Source of the DNA: Gammaproteobacteria bacterium
Lineage (GTDB): Bacteria > Pseudomonadota > Gammaproteobacteria > Arenicellales > Poriferihabitantaceae
Reading direction: 5' to 3'
DNA length: 64,000 bases
Assembly (NCBI GenBank): GCA_024644945.1
Contig: JAHEGU010000003.1
Location: 62,001 to 126,000, forward strand
Of the stretch, positions 1-9,038 are shown one piece after another (the stretch's first letter is position 1; each line of letters begins with the position of its first letter). The notes beneath the pieces were generated by a model. That model was not told the origin of the DNA, ran no database searches, and saw only the letters and a program-made list of their open reading frames with translations. Both the position numbers and the translations under genes were made by a program.

Positions 1-376
1 ACTTTTCGAGCAGCCTGGTGATGTTCGGAAGTTTCTGGATGCGGGAACCTTCAAACCCATCCTGACTATTCTTAAGGAAGCCCCAGAGGCTTTTGCTGAT
101 GTACCGAGCCTTACGGAAGCAGGACTTGGCTTTGATCCGTTGTACCGTTTCCGAGGTTTCTATGTGCACAAGGACGCACCTGCGGATCGGGTAGAATGGC
201 TGAAGTGGGCTTTCCAGAAAGCGTATTGCGAAGAAAGCTATCAGAAATATAACGAGAGCAAATTCATGACACTGATTGAAAGTTTTCGTGACACCGAAGG
301 TTCAAGAGAGCTGATCAACAACACTGTTGCTCAATACCGCGATGTTTATAAGGCCATGGGTCTGGAAGTAAAGTAA
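1..376 (+). CDS. Tripartite tricarboxylate transporter substrate-binding protein (TctC/Bug family), 3' end only
   Basis: The first bases continue an open frame that ends at TAA 374-376; about 124 residues are visible and the start lies left of the window. The visible part reads like the second lobe of a Bug-family periplasmic solute receptor: a segment predicting low target prices of the form DVPSLTEAG, then a hydrophobic lobe and a helical C-terminus ending in GLEVK. Such proteins deliver carboxylates to the TctA/TctB membrane pair. The TctB and TctA genes follow directly in the same orientation, so this is the receptor of the same transporter. The substrate cannot be read from the sequence. 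The first in-frame ATG (140) is internal, not the true start. Confidence 0.85.
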   Translation, partial: LFEQPGDVRKFLDAGTFKPILTILKEAPEAFADVPSLTEAGLGFDPLYRFRGFYVHKDAPADRVEWLKWAFQKAYCEESYQKYNESKFMTLIESFRDTEGSRELINNTVAQYRDVYKAMGLEVK

Positions 377-400
377 CATCTTGCGGGCTGACGTGAAAGG

Positions 401-440
401 ATCCTCGGCGACTGCGGTCGTCGAGGATTTTCTGTCTTTT
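401..440 (+). terminator. Rho-independent terminator or attenuator after tctC-like gene
   Basis: Stem 401-412 pairs with 417-428 around a TGCG loop with one G-T wobble, followed by a T-rich tract to 440. It lies between the receptor gene and the TctB gene. Placement after the receptor gene fits a partial terminator that keeps receptor mRNA more abundant than membrane-protein mRNA. Confidence 0.75.
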
Positions 441-531
441 TAATTTTGAATCATCTGCTCGATTTCGGATTGGTCTAGATTGACCTTGAAATCTTTATAG
501 CAGTCATTTCAAGTTCCAAAGGAGAGCAGCA

Positions 532-1245
532 ATGGGTAATCTGAAAACCGGCCATATTGTCGAGGCAGCCATCTGGTTGAGCCTGACGGTATTTCTTTAT
601 GTCTATTCATTTGAGTTCGATAAAGAAATCGAAATCTACAAATATGGTGCTTCATCTTGGCCCAGGGCTATTCTTCTTCTGATCGCAATTGCTGCCATAG
701 GTCAGCTTGCTTTTCATTGGAAATCAGGAGATGGGGCCGGTACCTCAATGATCGGTCAGGCTACCGCTGATAGTGCTGAAGACGCGGCGCATGAATCGCA
801 CCACGATAGTGCGAGGTGGTATGCATGGACATTCTTTCTATTGGCGATTCCGTTTGTCTATCTGAATCTGCCAGAGTGGATTGCGGCGGCGATGTCTCTT
901 GAAAAACCGGGTTTACACACGGTCAAACTGATTTCAGCAGCGATCTTGGTGGTGATCTATTTGATTGCGATTAGAGGCAATCATGTGGGAGGGATCCTCG
1001 CATTACCTATTTTGTTTGGTGCATTCCTGCAGGATTTCGGCTTTTACGCGATGGCCCCTGTTTTCATTCTTGGTGTGATGTACCTTTTTGGTGAACGCCG
1101 TTACAAACACATGGTTGTGGTGATGGCAGGGCTGTTTGCGTTGTTGCTGATGTTTTTCGTCAGCCTGCTGTATGTCGGACTGCCTACTGGAAATATTAGC
1201 CCGTTCTATGAGTTTGGCACTGGCCTGGTCAATATACTTCAATAG
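532..1245 (+). CDS. TctB-family small membrane subunit of tripartite tricarboxylate transporter
   Basis: 237 residues with four to six hydrophobic segments, starting with a helix at about residues 10-25, then a polar histidine- and glutamate-rich loop near 75-100, then further helices. This is the pattern of the poorly conserved small TctB subunit, although the protein is longer than the usual 150-180 residues because of the polar loop. An AAGGAGAG ribosome site lies 7-8 bases before ATG 532. It sits between the receptor end and the large permease, 20 bases upstream of the latter, as in the standard tctCBA order. The assignment rests on position and topology as much as on sequence. Confidence 0.8.
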   Translation: MGNLKTGHIVEAAIWLSLTVFLYVYSFEFDKEIEIYKYGASSWPRAILLLIAIAAIGQLAFHWKSGDGAGTSMIGQATADSAEDAAHESHHDSARWYAWTFFLLAIPFVYLNLPEWIAAAMSLEKPGLHTVKLISAAILVVIYLIAIRGNHVGGILALPILFGAFLQDFGFYAMAPVFILGVMYLFGERRYKHMVVVMAGLFALLLMFFVSLLYVGLPTGNISPFYEFGTGLVNILQ

Positions 1246-1265
1246 GCGCCAAGGAGAATATTGCA

Positions 1266-2753
1266 GTGGAAACTTTTAACAACTTTCTTGGTGGCACGGT
1301 CGCTCTATTTAGCGATCCCTTCGGAATTCTGATTTTCTTTGGTGGCGTGATTGGTGGCATGTTGTTCGGTGCTATTCCAGGAGTCAGTATGCTGACACTG
1401 GCGGCTATTCTATTACCGTTTACTGCGCATCTGTCTCCGGAACACGGCATTATGCTGTTCTCCGTGATTTACTGCACGGGTGTATACGGTGGTGCGATTA
1501 CCGCTATCTTATTTAATATTCCTGGGGCGCCGGAAAATGCGCCGACCGCATTCGATGGTTACGCGATGACTAAGAACGGCCAGGCCGGCAAGGCGGTGGG
1601 GGCAGCGGTCATGTGTTCGGCCCTGGGCGGGACGGTATCTGCAGTGATCATGATGATTGCGACGGCTCCTATCGCCAATTGGGCGATCTCCGCTTTTGGC
1701 CCCCCCGAGATTTTTGCTCTGGTTTTCTTTGGTCTGGCAGTCGCGTCTTCCGTGGGTGCAAAAACTTTCTGGAAAGGATGGCTGTCTATCTTGGCTGGAT
1801 TACTCATCGCCATAGTTGGCCTGGATCCAGTAGGTGGAATAGAGCGCTGGGATTTTAATATGCCCTACCTGCTGGCGGGCATTCATTTCATTCCGACCAT
1901 ACTTGGTTTCTTTGCCGTGACCGAGATATTCGTGCAGGCCGAAAAGAAAGCGCGGGGGGCCTATCAGGCGCCAAAACTCAGTGTAGATTTTCCTAGTTTA
2001 GCCGAGTTGATCGCGCACAAAGTAGCGGTGATTCGATCTATTGTGATCGGCTTTTTTTGTGGGATCCTGCCGGGAATCGGCGCGACGCTTGCGGCGTTCA
2101 TGGGCTACAACGAAGCGGTGCGCTGGTCGAAGGATCGATCCGAGTTTGGAAAAGGAAAGTTGGAAGGTGTTATCTCTTCAGAGACGGCTAACAACGCGGC
2201 CACCGGGGCGGCGATGATTCCTTTGCTTGCACTTGGACTACCTGGTGGTGCGTTAACCGCGATGATGGTGGGTGTGTTCCAGATGCACGATATGGAACCC
2301 GGTCCGCTGGTATTTATCAACAGTGCAGATCTTGTCTGGGTAGTGTTTGCCGCGATGTTCTTCGCTAACTTGTCTATCCTGTTTGTAGGCTATCTTGAGA
2401 CAAAGACCATTATTAACCTGCTTCGTATTCCTTTCCAGTTTCTGGCGCCGATGATTCTTTGTCTGGCAACCGTGGGTGCCTACGCGGTACGCGGTTTGAC
2501 CATCGATGTGATAGTGATGTTCGTTGCAGGTGCCATTGGTTTCTTTCTTCGGCGCTCGGGCTATTCGGTGGCCGGTATAGTGCTAGGCCTGATCCTTGGC
2601 CGTATTGGAGAGCAGACTTTTGCCCAGGCGATGCAGATGCTGCACTTCGAGTGGTCCGGGTTCATTGGTCGGCCGATAGCCCTGGGGTTGATTATTGCGG
2701 GATTTTTAACCCTCGGCGGTAGTATCTACGGCGCGTTTTTTAAGAAGTCTTAG
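1266..2753 (+). CDS. TctA-family large permease of tripartite tricarboxylate transporter
   Basis: 495 residues, the usual length of TctA, with about 11-12 membrane segments. Family hallmarks are visible: an N-terminal GAIPGVSMLT segment, a stretch reading YGGAITAILFNIPGAPENAPTA, and in the second half PGIGATLAAFMGYNEAVRWSK and IPLLALGLPGGALTAMMVG. These glycine/proline-rich repeats belong to the two pseudo-symmetric halves of the permease. Translation starts at GTG 1266 with AAGGAG at 1251-1256. Together with the preceding genes it forms a proton- or sodium-coupled carboxylate importer in the inner membrane. The 3' end is 5 bases from the end of the convergent oxygenase gene. Confidence 0.92.
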   Translation: METFNNFLGGTVALFSDPFGILIFFGGVIGGMLFGAIPGVSMLTLAAILLPFTAHLSPEHGIMLFSVIYCTGVYGGAITAILFNIPGAPENAPTAFDGYAMTKNGQAGKAVGAAVMCSALGGTVSAVIMMIATAPIANWAISAFGPPEIFALVFFGLAVASSVGAKTFWKGWLSILAGLLIAIVGLDPVGGIERWDFNMPYLLAGIHFIPTILGFFAVTEIFVQAEKKARGAYQAPKLSVDFPSLAELIAHKVAVIRSIVIGFFCGILPGIGATLAAFMGYNEAVRWSKDRSEFGKGKLEGVISSETANNAATGAAMIPLLALGLPGGALTAMMVGVFQMHDMEPGPLVFINSADLVWVVFAAMFFANLSILFVGYLETKTIINLLRIPFQFLAPMILCLATVGAYAVRGLTIDVIVMFVAGAIGFFLRRSGYSVAGIVLGLILGRIGEQTFAQAMQMLHFEWSGFIGRPIALGLIIAGFLTLGGSIYGAFFKKS

Positions 2754-2758
2754 GTGTG

Positions 2759-3544
2759 CTATTCAAGCCGCCCGTAAAAGGTCATGCGTGCCGATTCCGA
2801 GAGCGCAATGCCCGGTTCTGTATTGTACGCAAGCACTACCAGCATCCTGGTGCGGTTACCATTTACTGGAGTGACACGGTGCATTGAGTTACGCCCTCGG
2901 AACAATATAAGTGCCCCCGCATCCATTGCCAGAGATTTGGTGGGTACATCACCGTCAAGTACTTTTGCCGATAGCTCGTAGTTCATATCGCCGTTGTCGG
3001 CATCGCGAACGTCTTTCACATATTCAAAATTACCCCCGTCTTCTGGTTTCTGAATCATCAGGGTGATAGCGAAACTGGAATTGTCGTAGTGCCAGCCCAG
3101 TTCCTGACCTTCGCTCGCATAGTGCAGATTGATTGAAGACATCGCATCACCATATGCGAACAACTCCCGTTCGCCAAGAACGGCGCATAAAAACGCTCGA
3201 AAATCTGGAGACTTATAAAGCCCGTGCAACACTGAGTCCCGAGGGATTTGATCAGTTGTAATGCATCCTTTTGAAGATGTAACTTCCCGGTTTCGAGGGT
3301 GGGTGGGCGGATACTTAGAGTCGCTTGGTTTGAGATAAATATTGTGACTATTCAAGGTGTAGTAGGCAAGATCTTGGTTTTCTTCCCCTTCATGCTGAAC
3401 GGACGAGACGGCTGCCGGTGTCATAAAATTTGGCACAACCAGAACGCCGTTTTGGTCCAGCATGCGTTTACATTCGGCACGAAAGCCCTCGTTTATCAGA
3501 GGATGTCGGTCTAGATTGATAACATCGGCTAAAACTTGATTCAT
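2759..3544 (-). CDS. Fe(II)/2-oxoglutarate-dependent oxygenase (HalD/ArpA-like)
   Basis: 261 residues. A double-stranded beta-helix iron site is visible: His152-x-Asp154 in GWHYDNSSF, the distal His222 in NSMHRVTP, and Arg at 231/233 for the 2-oxoglutarate carboxylate. Such enzymes hydroxylate or otherwise oxidise small soluble substrates with release of succinate and CO2. The layout resembles HalD/ArpA-type small-molecule oxygenases rather than phytanoyl-CoA hydroxylases, but this is by eye. It is convergent with the Tct permease gene and about 100 bases downstream of the AzlD gene on the same strand, so it may be cotranscribed with azlCD. The substrate is unknown; an amino acid handled by AzlCD would be a reasonable guess. 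Confidence 0.75.
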   Translation of the reverse strand: MNQVLADVINLDRHPLINEGFRAECKRMLDQNGVLVVPNFMTPAAVSSVQHEGEENQDLAYYTLNSHNIYLKPSDSKYPPTHPRNREVTSSKGCITTDQIPRDSVLHGLYKSPDFRAFLCAVLGERELFAYGDAMSSINLHYASEGQELGWHYDNSSFAITLMIQKPEDGGNFEYVKDVRDADNGDMNYELSAKVLDGDVPTKSLAMDAGALILFRGRNSMHRVTPVNGNRTRMLVVLAYNTEPGIALSESARMTFYGRLE

Positions 3545-3647
3545 GTCACAAACGCAAGATGTCTGATGATGGTGTGGCGGGTTAAAGCTTTACCCTCGAT
3601 TATAAGACGCGTCGTTATTCTGTTGCACTGATTAATCCGATGATCTG

Positions 3648-3980
3648 TTAAACCACCGAAACCAGCGCAATGAAAACCGCGAGTCCGGCGCCCACACCAA
3701 CCAGGACCTGCCTGTGAGCGAGGAAGAACACAATCAGCCCGACCATGATGCCAGTGACACGGATCCACAGATCGACTTCTATTAATGGACCTACAGGAAT
3801 AAATACCATTCGCGAAATCAATCCTGCAAGCATGGCAAAAGATACGCAGGTAATCCACTGGAACAGGTGGCCTTGGGGATCAATACGATAAGAAAAAAGG
3901 GTGCCAAGAAAACGCCATAAATAAGTCGCTGCGATAGAACCGGCGACCACGATCCACAACTCAGTTTGGCTCTCGAGCAT
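3648..3980 (-). CDS. azlD: AzlD-family branched-chain amino acid exporter small subunit
   Basis: I start this gene at ATG 3980, immediately after the AzlC stop (3985-3983), rather than at an upstream ATG lying inside AzlC. That gives 110 residues with four hydrophobic helices, the normal AzlD size and topology, including the typical WRFLG segment after the first helix and an LWIRVTGIM(V)G stretch. AzlD partners AzlC to export branched-chain amino acids or related compounds. The coding end overlaps no other gene; the next gene on this strand is the oxygenase. Confidence 0.82.
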   Translation of the reverse strand: MLESQTELWIVVAGSIAATYLWRFLGTLFSYRIDPQGHLFQWITCVSFAMLAGLISRMVFIPVGPLIEVDLWIRVTGIMVGLIVFFLAHRQVLVGVGAGLAVFIALVSVV

Positions 3981-3982
3981 CC

Positions 3983-4690
3983 CTATTTCTGTGCTCTTAA
4001 GTGAATCAGAAACGCCAGGGTTCCACCCAGCAACCCTGTTGCAAGTAATCCCCAATCCGGCGACAGCACGTGCAGAATCGGGCCAAGCGGGATACCGATC
4101 AGCATCGCAATAATGGCCGGGCGCGCGTGGCTACCCGCTAATAATACTGCGAAGAACAATGGATTCAAAAAAATCAGGCCCAGGGATGCCGCCCGATTCA
4201 TTACACCGATGCTATAGTATCCGACCGCAGTGCCCAGAAGTCCGGCACTCATGCATATCAGAGCAAAGAGCACGTAATAGCGCGCCCGCAGATGCACTTC
4301 GATTTCAGGAAAACTACGCAGGCCCGCTGCCCATGAGTTGATGCTCAATAGCTGAACCAGTGCGAACATCCAGCCAAATCGTTTTATTCCATCTCGCATC
4401 AGTGGAATGAAAGAAACGGCCATAGGCAGGAAGCGCGCATTGGACAGGGAAACTGCCAGGATCACGAATAAAGCAGACACCCCCGCGGCGTGCATTTCTG
4501 CCAGGGCCACCTGACCAGGCAAACCCCAAATGCCCGCGGTGGAGCTGAGCGCCATGCCAAGCGTCAGACCACTTTCTTTTGCCAGGGATCCAAACCCGGT
4601 CATGCTTGCAAGAAGCATTACGGAAGGAAAACCAAGAGCGTCTTTAGCAGCCCTTCGGTAGACCGTCGCCGGGCTGGATAACACTATCAT
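3983..4690 (-). CDS. azlC: AzlC-family amino acid exporter large subunit
   Basis: 235 residues with the AzlC hallmarks: an N-terminal GFPSVMLLASMTGFGSLAKESG segment in two parts, then LSNARFLPMAVSF, and later a GLIFLNPLFFAVLLAG helix. Seven or eight membrane segments are expected. AzlC forms the main body of the branched-chain amino acid export pair. Start ATG 4690; azlD follows with a 2-base gap, so the two are translationally coupled. The family is well recognised; the substrate here is not proven. Confidence 0.9.
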   Translation of the reverse strand: MIVLSSPATVYRRAAKDALGFPSVMLLASMTGFGSLAKESGLTLGMALSSTAGIWGLPGQVALAEMHAAGVSALFVILAVSLSNARFLPMAVSFIPLMRDGIKRFGWMFALVQLLSINSWAAGLRSFPEIEVHLRARYYVLFALICMSAGLLGTAVGYYSIGVMNRAASLGLIFLNPLFFAVLLAGSHARPAIIAMLIGIPLGPILHVLSPDWGLLATGLLGGTLAFLIHLRAQK

Positions 4691-4772
4691 CGTAGATTAC
4701 TGGTGGCTGTGCAAAAAGAAATTTGATGATTAAACGTTGCGGCAATCCAAGGATAATCCAGCGACAATGCAC

Positions 4773-5735
4773 TCATCCGGTTAAGCTGGATTTGACCTCG
4801 TATCCGGGTTCTTCTGGTTCATCGTCAATTATTTCCGGTGGGAACCCAGGAGCCAGAATTTCGACTCCGGCTGCCTCTTCCAGGCGATGAATAATATTTG
4901 GCGAAAATTCTCTGGGGCCATAGCGTTCTTGACCATCCTTAAAGATGTCAACCATCACCGGTGCCAGCTCGAGTTCGAGATTGCCTCGCTTCGCTATGTC
5001 CTCAAACAGTCCGATATCTTTGCAGACAAGGTCCATGGTGAAATTGATATCACGACTTCCATTGAGAATGACCTGACTTTCGGTTTCATGCACAAATGAG
5101 TTGCCCGAAGATATGCGGATGGCCTCGTAGGTAGTGTTCAGATCCATGCCGGCTACTTTAGCAGTGACCAATGCTTCGCATAGGCTAAGAAGATTGGCGG
5201 TGGCCAAATAGTTGGTGATCACTTTGAGAACTGAGGCCGAGCCAAGCGGGCCGGTGTGCAGTACGCGACGGCCCATAGTGGTCAAAACAGGCAACATGCG
5301 TTCGAACGCATCACGTTCACACCCGGCGAAGATGGCGATGTTGCCGGTCGCGGCCCGGTGGCAACCGCCAGACACCGGGCAATCAACAGGTTCAGCGCCC
5401 TTGGCGCGGATTTTTTCTCCTAATCGCAACACCTCGGCTTCATCGGTAGTGCTCATTTCAGCCCAGATCTTGTCCGGACCGATTCCGCTCAGCACGCCGT
5501 CTCCCGCTTCGAGCACCGTGGCGCTCGCAGCAGGACTTGGCAGGCAGGTTATGAGTATATCTACACTTGCCGCCATCTGCTTGGGGCTTTCTCCCCATTT
5601 CGCACCGGCATCGAGAAATGGCTGGGCAATGCCTCTATGTAAATCACGCACGGTAAGATCTACGCCATTTCGTAAAAGGCTGCCAGCAAGTTTGCTACCT
5701 ACATTGCCGAGTCCGATAAATCCAATACTGGTCAT
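4773..5735 (-). CDS. NAD(P)-dependent beta-hydroxyacid dehydrogenase (3-hydroxyisobutyrate dehydrogenase family)
   Basis: 320 residues. The Rossmann motif GLGNVG (8-13) opens the protein; the substrate motif DCPVSGG is at 118-124; the catalytic Lys171 with Asn175 lies in LKVITNYL. These are the signatures of the family that includes 3-hydroxyisobutyrate, tartronate semialdehyde and related dehydrogenases. The protein is about 25 residues longer than typical members because of an acidic C-terminal tail. It is transcribed away from the gene set starting at 5839, with a 100-base shared upstream region. A role in the same hydroxyacid pathway as the D-2-hydroxyacid dehydrogenase there is possible but only inferred. 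Confidence 0.88.
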   Translation of the reverse strand: MTSIGFIGLGNVGSKLAGSLLRNGVDLTVRDLHRGIAQPFLDAGAKWGESPKQMAASVDILITCLPSPAASATVLEAGDGVLSGIGPDKIWAEMSTTDEAEVLRLGEKIRAKGAEPVDCPVSGGCHRAATGNIAIFAGCERDAFERMLPVLTTMGRRVLHTGPLGSASVLKVITNYLATANLLSLCEALVTAKVAGMDLNTTYEAIRISSGNSFVHETESQVILNGSRDINFTMDLVCKDIGLFEDIAKRGNLELELAPVMVDIFKDGQERYGPREFSPNIIHRLEEAAGVEILAPGFPPEIIDDEPEEPGYEVKSSLTG

Positions 5736-5838
5736 ACTGTATCCTCATCGAAAAATTGAAACAAAGTGATCGGCGAAAGTAGGCTGCGCCGTTTAAGAGT
5801 GTGCGGATTATAGCGCCGGAAAAAAAGATTGGGTTAGA

Positions 5839-6549
5839 ATGCCTGCAGATGAACATGAGAATACTATGATGAATCTTGCAGCACCTGCTTACCTGTTCTC
5901 AGCCGACGAAAAGCCCAGTCTTGATCTGCTGGAGGTGCCCCTTGTTGAGGCAACAAAACAGAGTCTCAATGGCTACGGATATCTGGTCGACGACCCAGAT
6001 CAGTGCGAGATTGAAATCGTGCGCTGGCCGGCGCAGGGATGGCGTTCCGTTGACGAGGGTACAGGTGATGAAGGAGGGTGGGTCGAGGGTATCTTTAGTG
6101 GTCAGTGGAGGGGAGACATACTTTATGGTACAAATGAAGCAGTAAACGGGCACTATGTGCTCGGCTGGTCCACCGATGAGCCTGCTCGTGCTTCGGCCGT
6201 AACGCAATCATCGCCCCGGAAAAAAGTTGTGCTGTGGCATATGAACTACCATCCCGATGGTGGCCAGCTGTTTTTCCCTCTTGATCGTCTACCGTTTGTG
6301 GTGCCGGTCGCCTTACCTGGCGACGACCTCTCTCCTGACAAGATTATTGCATTTTGGTGTGACGGATCGAAGGGATTATATATCCACCCAAATATCTGGC
6401 ACGAAGGAATTTTTCCTGTATCGGATAGTCAGCAATTTTTAGATCGGCAGGGCAGGGTGCACGCCCGGGTTAGTTGTGATTTTGCTGCCGAATTTGGTCT
6501 TTATCTCTCGGTGCCTCTCGATAAAGAAGCGATCAGATCGACAGCTTAA
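5839..6549 (+). CDS. Ureidoglycolate lyase-like (AllA/cupin-fold) protein
   Basis: 236 residues. The C-terminal two thirds fit the AllA fold: a WHMNYHPDGGQLFFPL segment, then IIAFWCDGSKGLYIHPNIWHEG, matching the family pattern of HPxxxQ-F-PL and GxxGhxxHPxxWHxx. AllA splits ureidoglycolate to glyoxylate and urea. The protein is about 70 residues longer at the N-terminus than classical AllA (about 160), so a different alpha-hydroxy or alpha-keto substrate is possible. ATG 5839 is the longest start; ATG 5866 or 5869 are equally possible as no clear ribosome site is seen. Its TAA directly abuts the ATG of the next gene, a sign of one operon. Confidence 0.7.
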   Translation: MPADEHENTMMNLAAPAYLFSADEKPSLDLLEVPLVEATKQSLNGYGYLVDDPDQCEIEIVRWPAQGWRSVDEGTGDEGGWVEGIFSGQWRGDILYGTNEAVNGHYVLGWSTDEPARASAVTQSSPRKKVVLWHMNYHPDGGQLFFPLDRLPFVVPVALPGDDLSPDKIIAFWCDGSKGLYIHPNIWHEGIFPVSDSQQFLDRQGRVHARVSCDFAAEFGLYLSVPLDKEAIRSTA

Positions 6550-7485
6550 ATGGCCATCCTGATTGACATTCGTGATCCGTCTTGGATGCAAGAACAGGAG
6601 CTGTGTGATTTGTTATCTCCTCATCTTCCGGGTGTAAGTATTTATTGCAAAGATGCAGCAGCGCATGAAGACGAGATTATTATGCTTGCCGCGGTTAAAC
6701 TATTCCCTGGTGTGGTCAAGAATCTACCGAATTTGAAATTGGTGCAGAAACTGGGTGCCGGAGTGGATGCTATCGTTAATGATGTGGATCTTCCCGATTC
6801 GGTAAACGTCTGTCGCCTGAAACCGGATGCACCGGCCCAGGAAATTGCTGAATATTGTGTGGCTTATGTATTACAAATGCAGCGCAATATTCAGCTTCAT
6901 CATGACAACGCCGGGCGCCGTGTCTGGAAACCGTTAGCGCCAAAGCGAAGCCCGCACACTACGATTGGGGTTCTAGGATTAGGGCATATCGGAGGCCGCA
7001 CTGCGACAAGTTTTGCCGCGCTCGGATTCCGTGTGCTGGGTTGGAGTCGTTCTGAAAAAAGAATTGATGGCGTTGAATGCCGGTCTGGGGAAGCGGCTCT
7101 GCCTGGAGTGCTGAGCGAGTGCGATTATGTTGCCAGCATCCTGCCTTCTACCGACCAGACGCGCAATTTGTTCGACGCCGGGATGCTAAAAAACATGAAG
7201 TCGGGGTCGGTTCTAATTAATGCGGGAAGAGGGGATTTGATTGTGGAACAGGCCCTGCTTGATGCGCTGGAGCAGGGCAATCTGGCGGGTGCCGTGCTTG
7301 ATGTATTTCGAGCTGAACCGCTACCTGCAGATCACCCATTTTGGAACCACCATAAAATTACGGTTACCCCGCATGTGTCAGGGTGGCATCTTGACGGTGG
7401 ATTTGAAGATGTTGCGGAAAATTATCGGAGGCTGACAACAGGAGAAGCCTTGTTGCACCAGGTCGATCGTCAAGCAGGATACTGA
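6550..7485 (+). CDS. D-2-hydroxyacid dehydrogenase (glyoxylate/hydroxypyruvate reductase type)
   Basis: 311 residues. A nucleotide-binding GVLGLGHIGG lies near residue 140, followed by the family motifs NAGRGDLIVE, AVLDVFRAEPLP and TPHVSG, which carry the catalytic Arg, Glu and His of D-2-hydroxyacid dehydrogenases. These enzymes reduce 2-oxoacids such as glyoxylate or hydroxypyruvate. The ATG starts on the base after the preceding TAA, so translation is coupled. An AllA-like enzyme upstream would release glyoxylate, which this protein could reduce; that link is inference. Confidence 0.88.
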   Translation: MAILIDIRDPSWMQEQELCDLLSPHLPGVSIYCKDAAAHEDEIIMLAAVKLFPGVVKNLPNLKLVQKLGAGVDAIVNDVDLPDSVNVCRLKPDAPAQEIAEYCVAYVLQMQRNIQLHHDNAGRRVWKPLAPKRSPHTTIGVLGLGHIGGRTATSFAALGFRVLGWSRSEKRIDGVECRSGEAALPGVLSECDYVASILPSTDQTRNLFDAGMLKNMKSGSVLINAGRGDLIVEQALLDALEQGNLAGAVLDVFRAEPLPADHPFWNHHKITVTPHVSGWHLDGGFEDVAENYRRLTTGEALLHQVDRQAGY

Positions 7486-7489
7486 AATC

Positions 7490-8911
7490 TTGACCCCGCT
7501 TAATGTCCTGTTTTTGTTTAGCGACGAGCACCGAAGAGACGCACTTGGTTGCGCTGGGCATCCCCTTGTACAGACCCCTCATCTAGATAAGCTTGCGTCT
7601 GGCGGGACTCGATTTGAGAATGCCTACACATCCTCTCCGATATGCGTGCCGGCGAGGGCTTCATTGGCTGCAGGGGAATACGTAAACAAAACACGCTGTT
7701 GGTCCAACGCCCAAGCCTATCAGGGTGAACCGCAGAGCTGGGGACATCGATTACAGGCGGCCGGATGTCGAGTTGACTCTATAGGCAAGCTGCATTATCG
7801 AGGCTCGGATACACAAAACGGATTTGACAACGAAATTCTTCCGCTCTATATCAAAGGCGGTAAGGGTTGGATTAAAGGATTGTTGCGCAATCATGAGGCA
7901 GTTCTCGATTGCTCAAGCTATGCTGAAGAAATAGGACCCGGCGATTGCAGCTATAGTGAATACGATTTAGGTGTGACCCAACGGGCGTGCCAATGGCTGA
8001 CTGACCACAAGCACGATTGCGGTGAGCAACCCTGGACGCTTTTTGTTTCATGGCTGAGGCCGCATTATCCACTGAAGTGTCCCGCAGAGTTTTATCAGTT
8101 GTATCCACTCCCGAAGATGGACAAAGCGCGGTTTACCAATGTTCAGGAAAGACCCCGGCATCCAGTGTTACAGACCATTCGCCGTAACTTTAACTATGGA
8201 GATTATTTTACCCCAGACTCGCGCCAGGTCGCGCGCGCCAGCTACTATGGTTTGTGCAGTTTTCTGGATCACCAGGTCGGCGTGGTGTTACAGGCACTGC
8301 AGTCAAGTGGACAGGCTGATAACACTCTGGTGATCTACACCAGTGATCACGGTGATCACAATGGCGACCGTGGTCTGTGGACTAAGATGACTATGTATGA
8401 TGAATCGGCGGGCGTGCCGATGATCATTGCCGGTCCGGGTGTGCCAGAGAATAAGACCGTCTCGACCTTGACTTCGCTGGTCGATATTTATCCCACAATA
8501 ATCAGCGCCACAGGAGTTTCGGATGATGGCAAAGTCCGACCAGGCATCGATTTGACCGAGTTGGCGCATAAGCCGGATTATGATCGCCCAGTGCTCAGCG
8601 AATACCATGATGGCGGTTCGCCAACCGGGATGTTTATGCTGAGAAATAACCGTTGGAAATATAATTATTATCCAGGCTACGATCCTGAACTCTATGACAT
8701 TGAAGCGGACCCGAGCGAGCTAATAGATTTGGGACGGTCTGAATCGCATGCTGATATCAGGAACCAATGCCATAGTCAGATGATGGACCTGGTTGATCCG
8801 GAGACTGCCAATCGTCAGGCCTTTTCAGATCAAGCGGAGCTAGTCGAGAAGCTGGGCGGCGTGCAGGCTGTCTTGGCTTCCGAGGAGTTCGATTTTACCC
8901 CGGTCACGTAA
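7490..8911 (+). CDS. Type I sulfatase (choline-sulfatase-like)
   Basis: 473 residues. The formylglycine motif CVPAR at 52-56 (Cys52 is the residue converted to formylglycine) classes it as a type I sulfatase, and early metal ligands are seen in FSDEHRRDALG. The metal and catalytic segment SDHGDHNGDRGLW with a following lysine resembles BetC-type choline sulfatases. No signal peptide is visible, so it is likely cytoplasmic. Start is TTG 7490, four bases after the dehydrogenase stop; no earlier start is available. A maturation enzyme is not in the window. It hydrolyses a sulfate ester, but the exact substrate is uncertain. Confidence 0.88.
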   Translation: MTPLNVLFLFSDEHRRDALGCAGHPLVQTPHLDKLASGGTRFENAYTSSPICVPARASLAAGEYVNKTRCWSNAQAYQGEPQSWGHRLQAAGCRVDSIGKLHYRGSDTQNGFDNEILPLYIKGGKGWIKGLLRNHEAVLDCSSYAEEIGPGDCSYSEYDLGVTQRACQWLTDHKHDCGEQPWTLFVSWLRPHYPLKCPAEFYQLYPLPKMDKARFTNVQERPRHPVLQTIRRNFNYGDYFTPDSRQVARASYYGLCSFLDHQVGVVLQALQSSGQADNTLVIYTSDHGDHNGDRGLWTKMTMYDESAGVPMIIAGPGVPENKTVSTLTSLVDIYPTIISATGVSDDGKVRPGIDLTELAHKPDYDRPVLSEYHDGGSPTGMFMLRNNRWKYNYYPGYDPELYDIEADPSELIDLGRSESHADIRNQCHSQMMDLVDPETANRQAFSDQAELVEKLGGVQAVLASEEFDFTPVT

Positions 8912-9038
8912 CGATCTTTTAAGTGGACAACGACCTATTTGAGGGCGGCTGATTTTGTCTTCATTAAGCTGATCTTGACCATTAATTGACGATGTATTGT
9001 TTAAGATCGACCAATATTTTTAACGGTACATTTTTATC

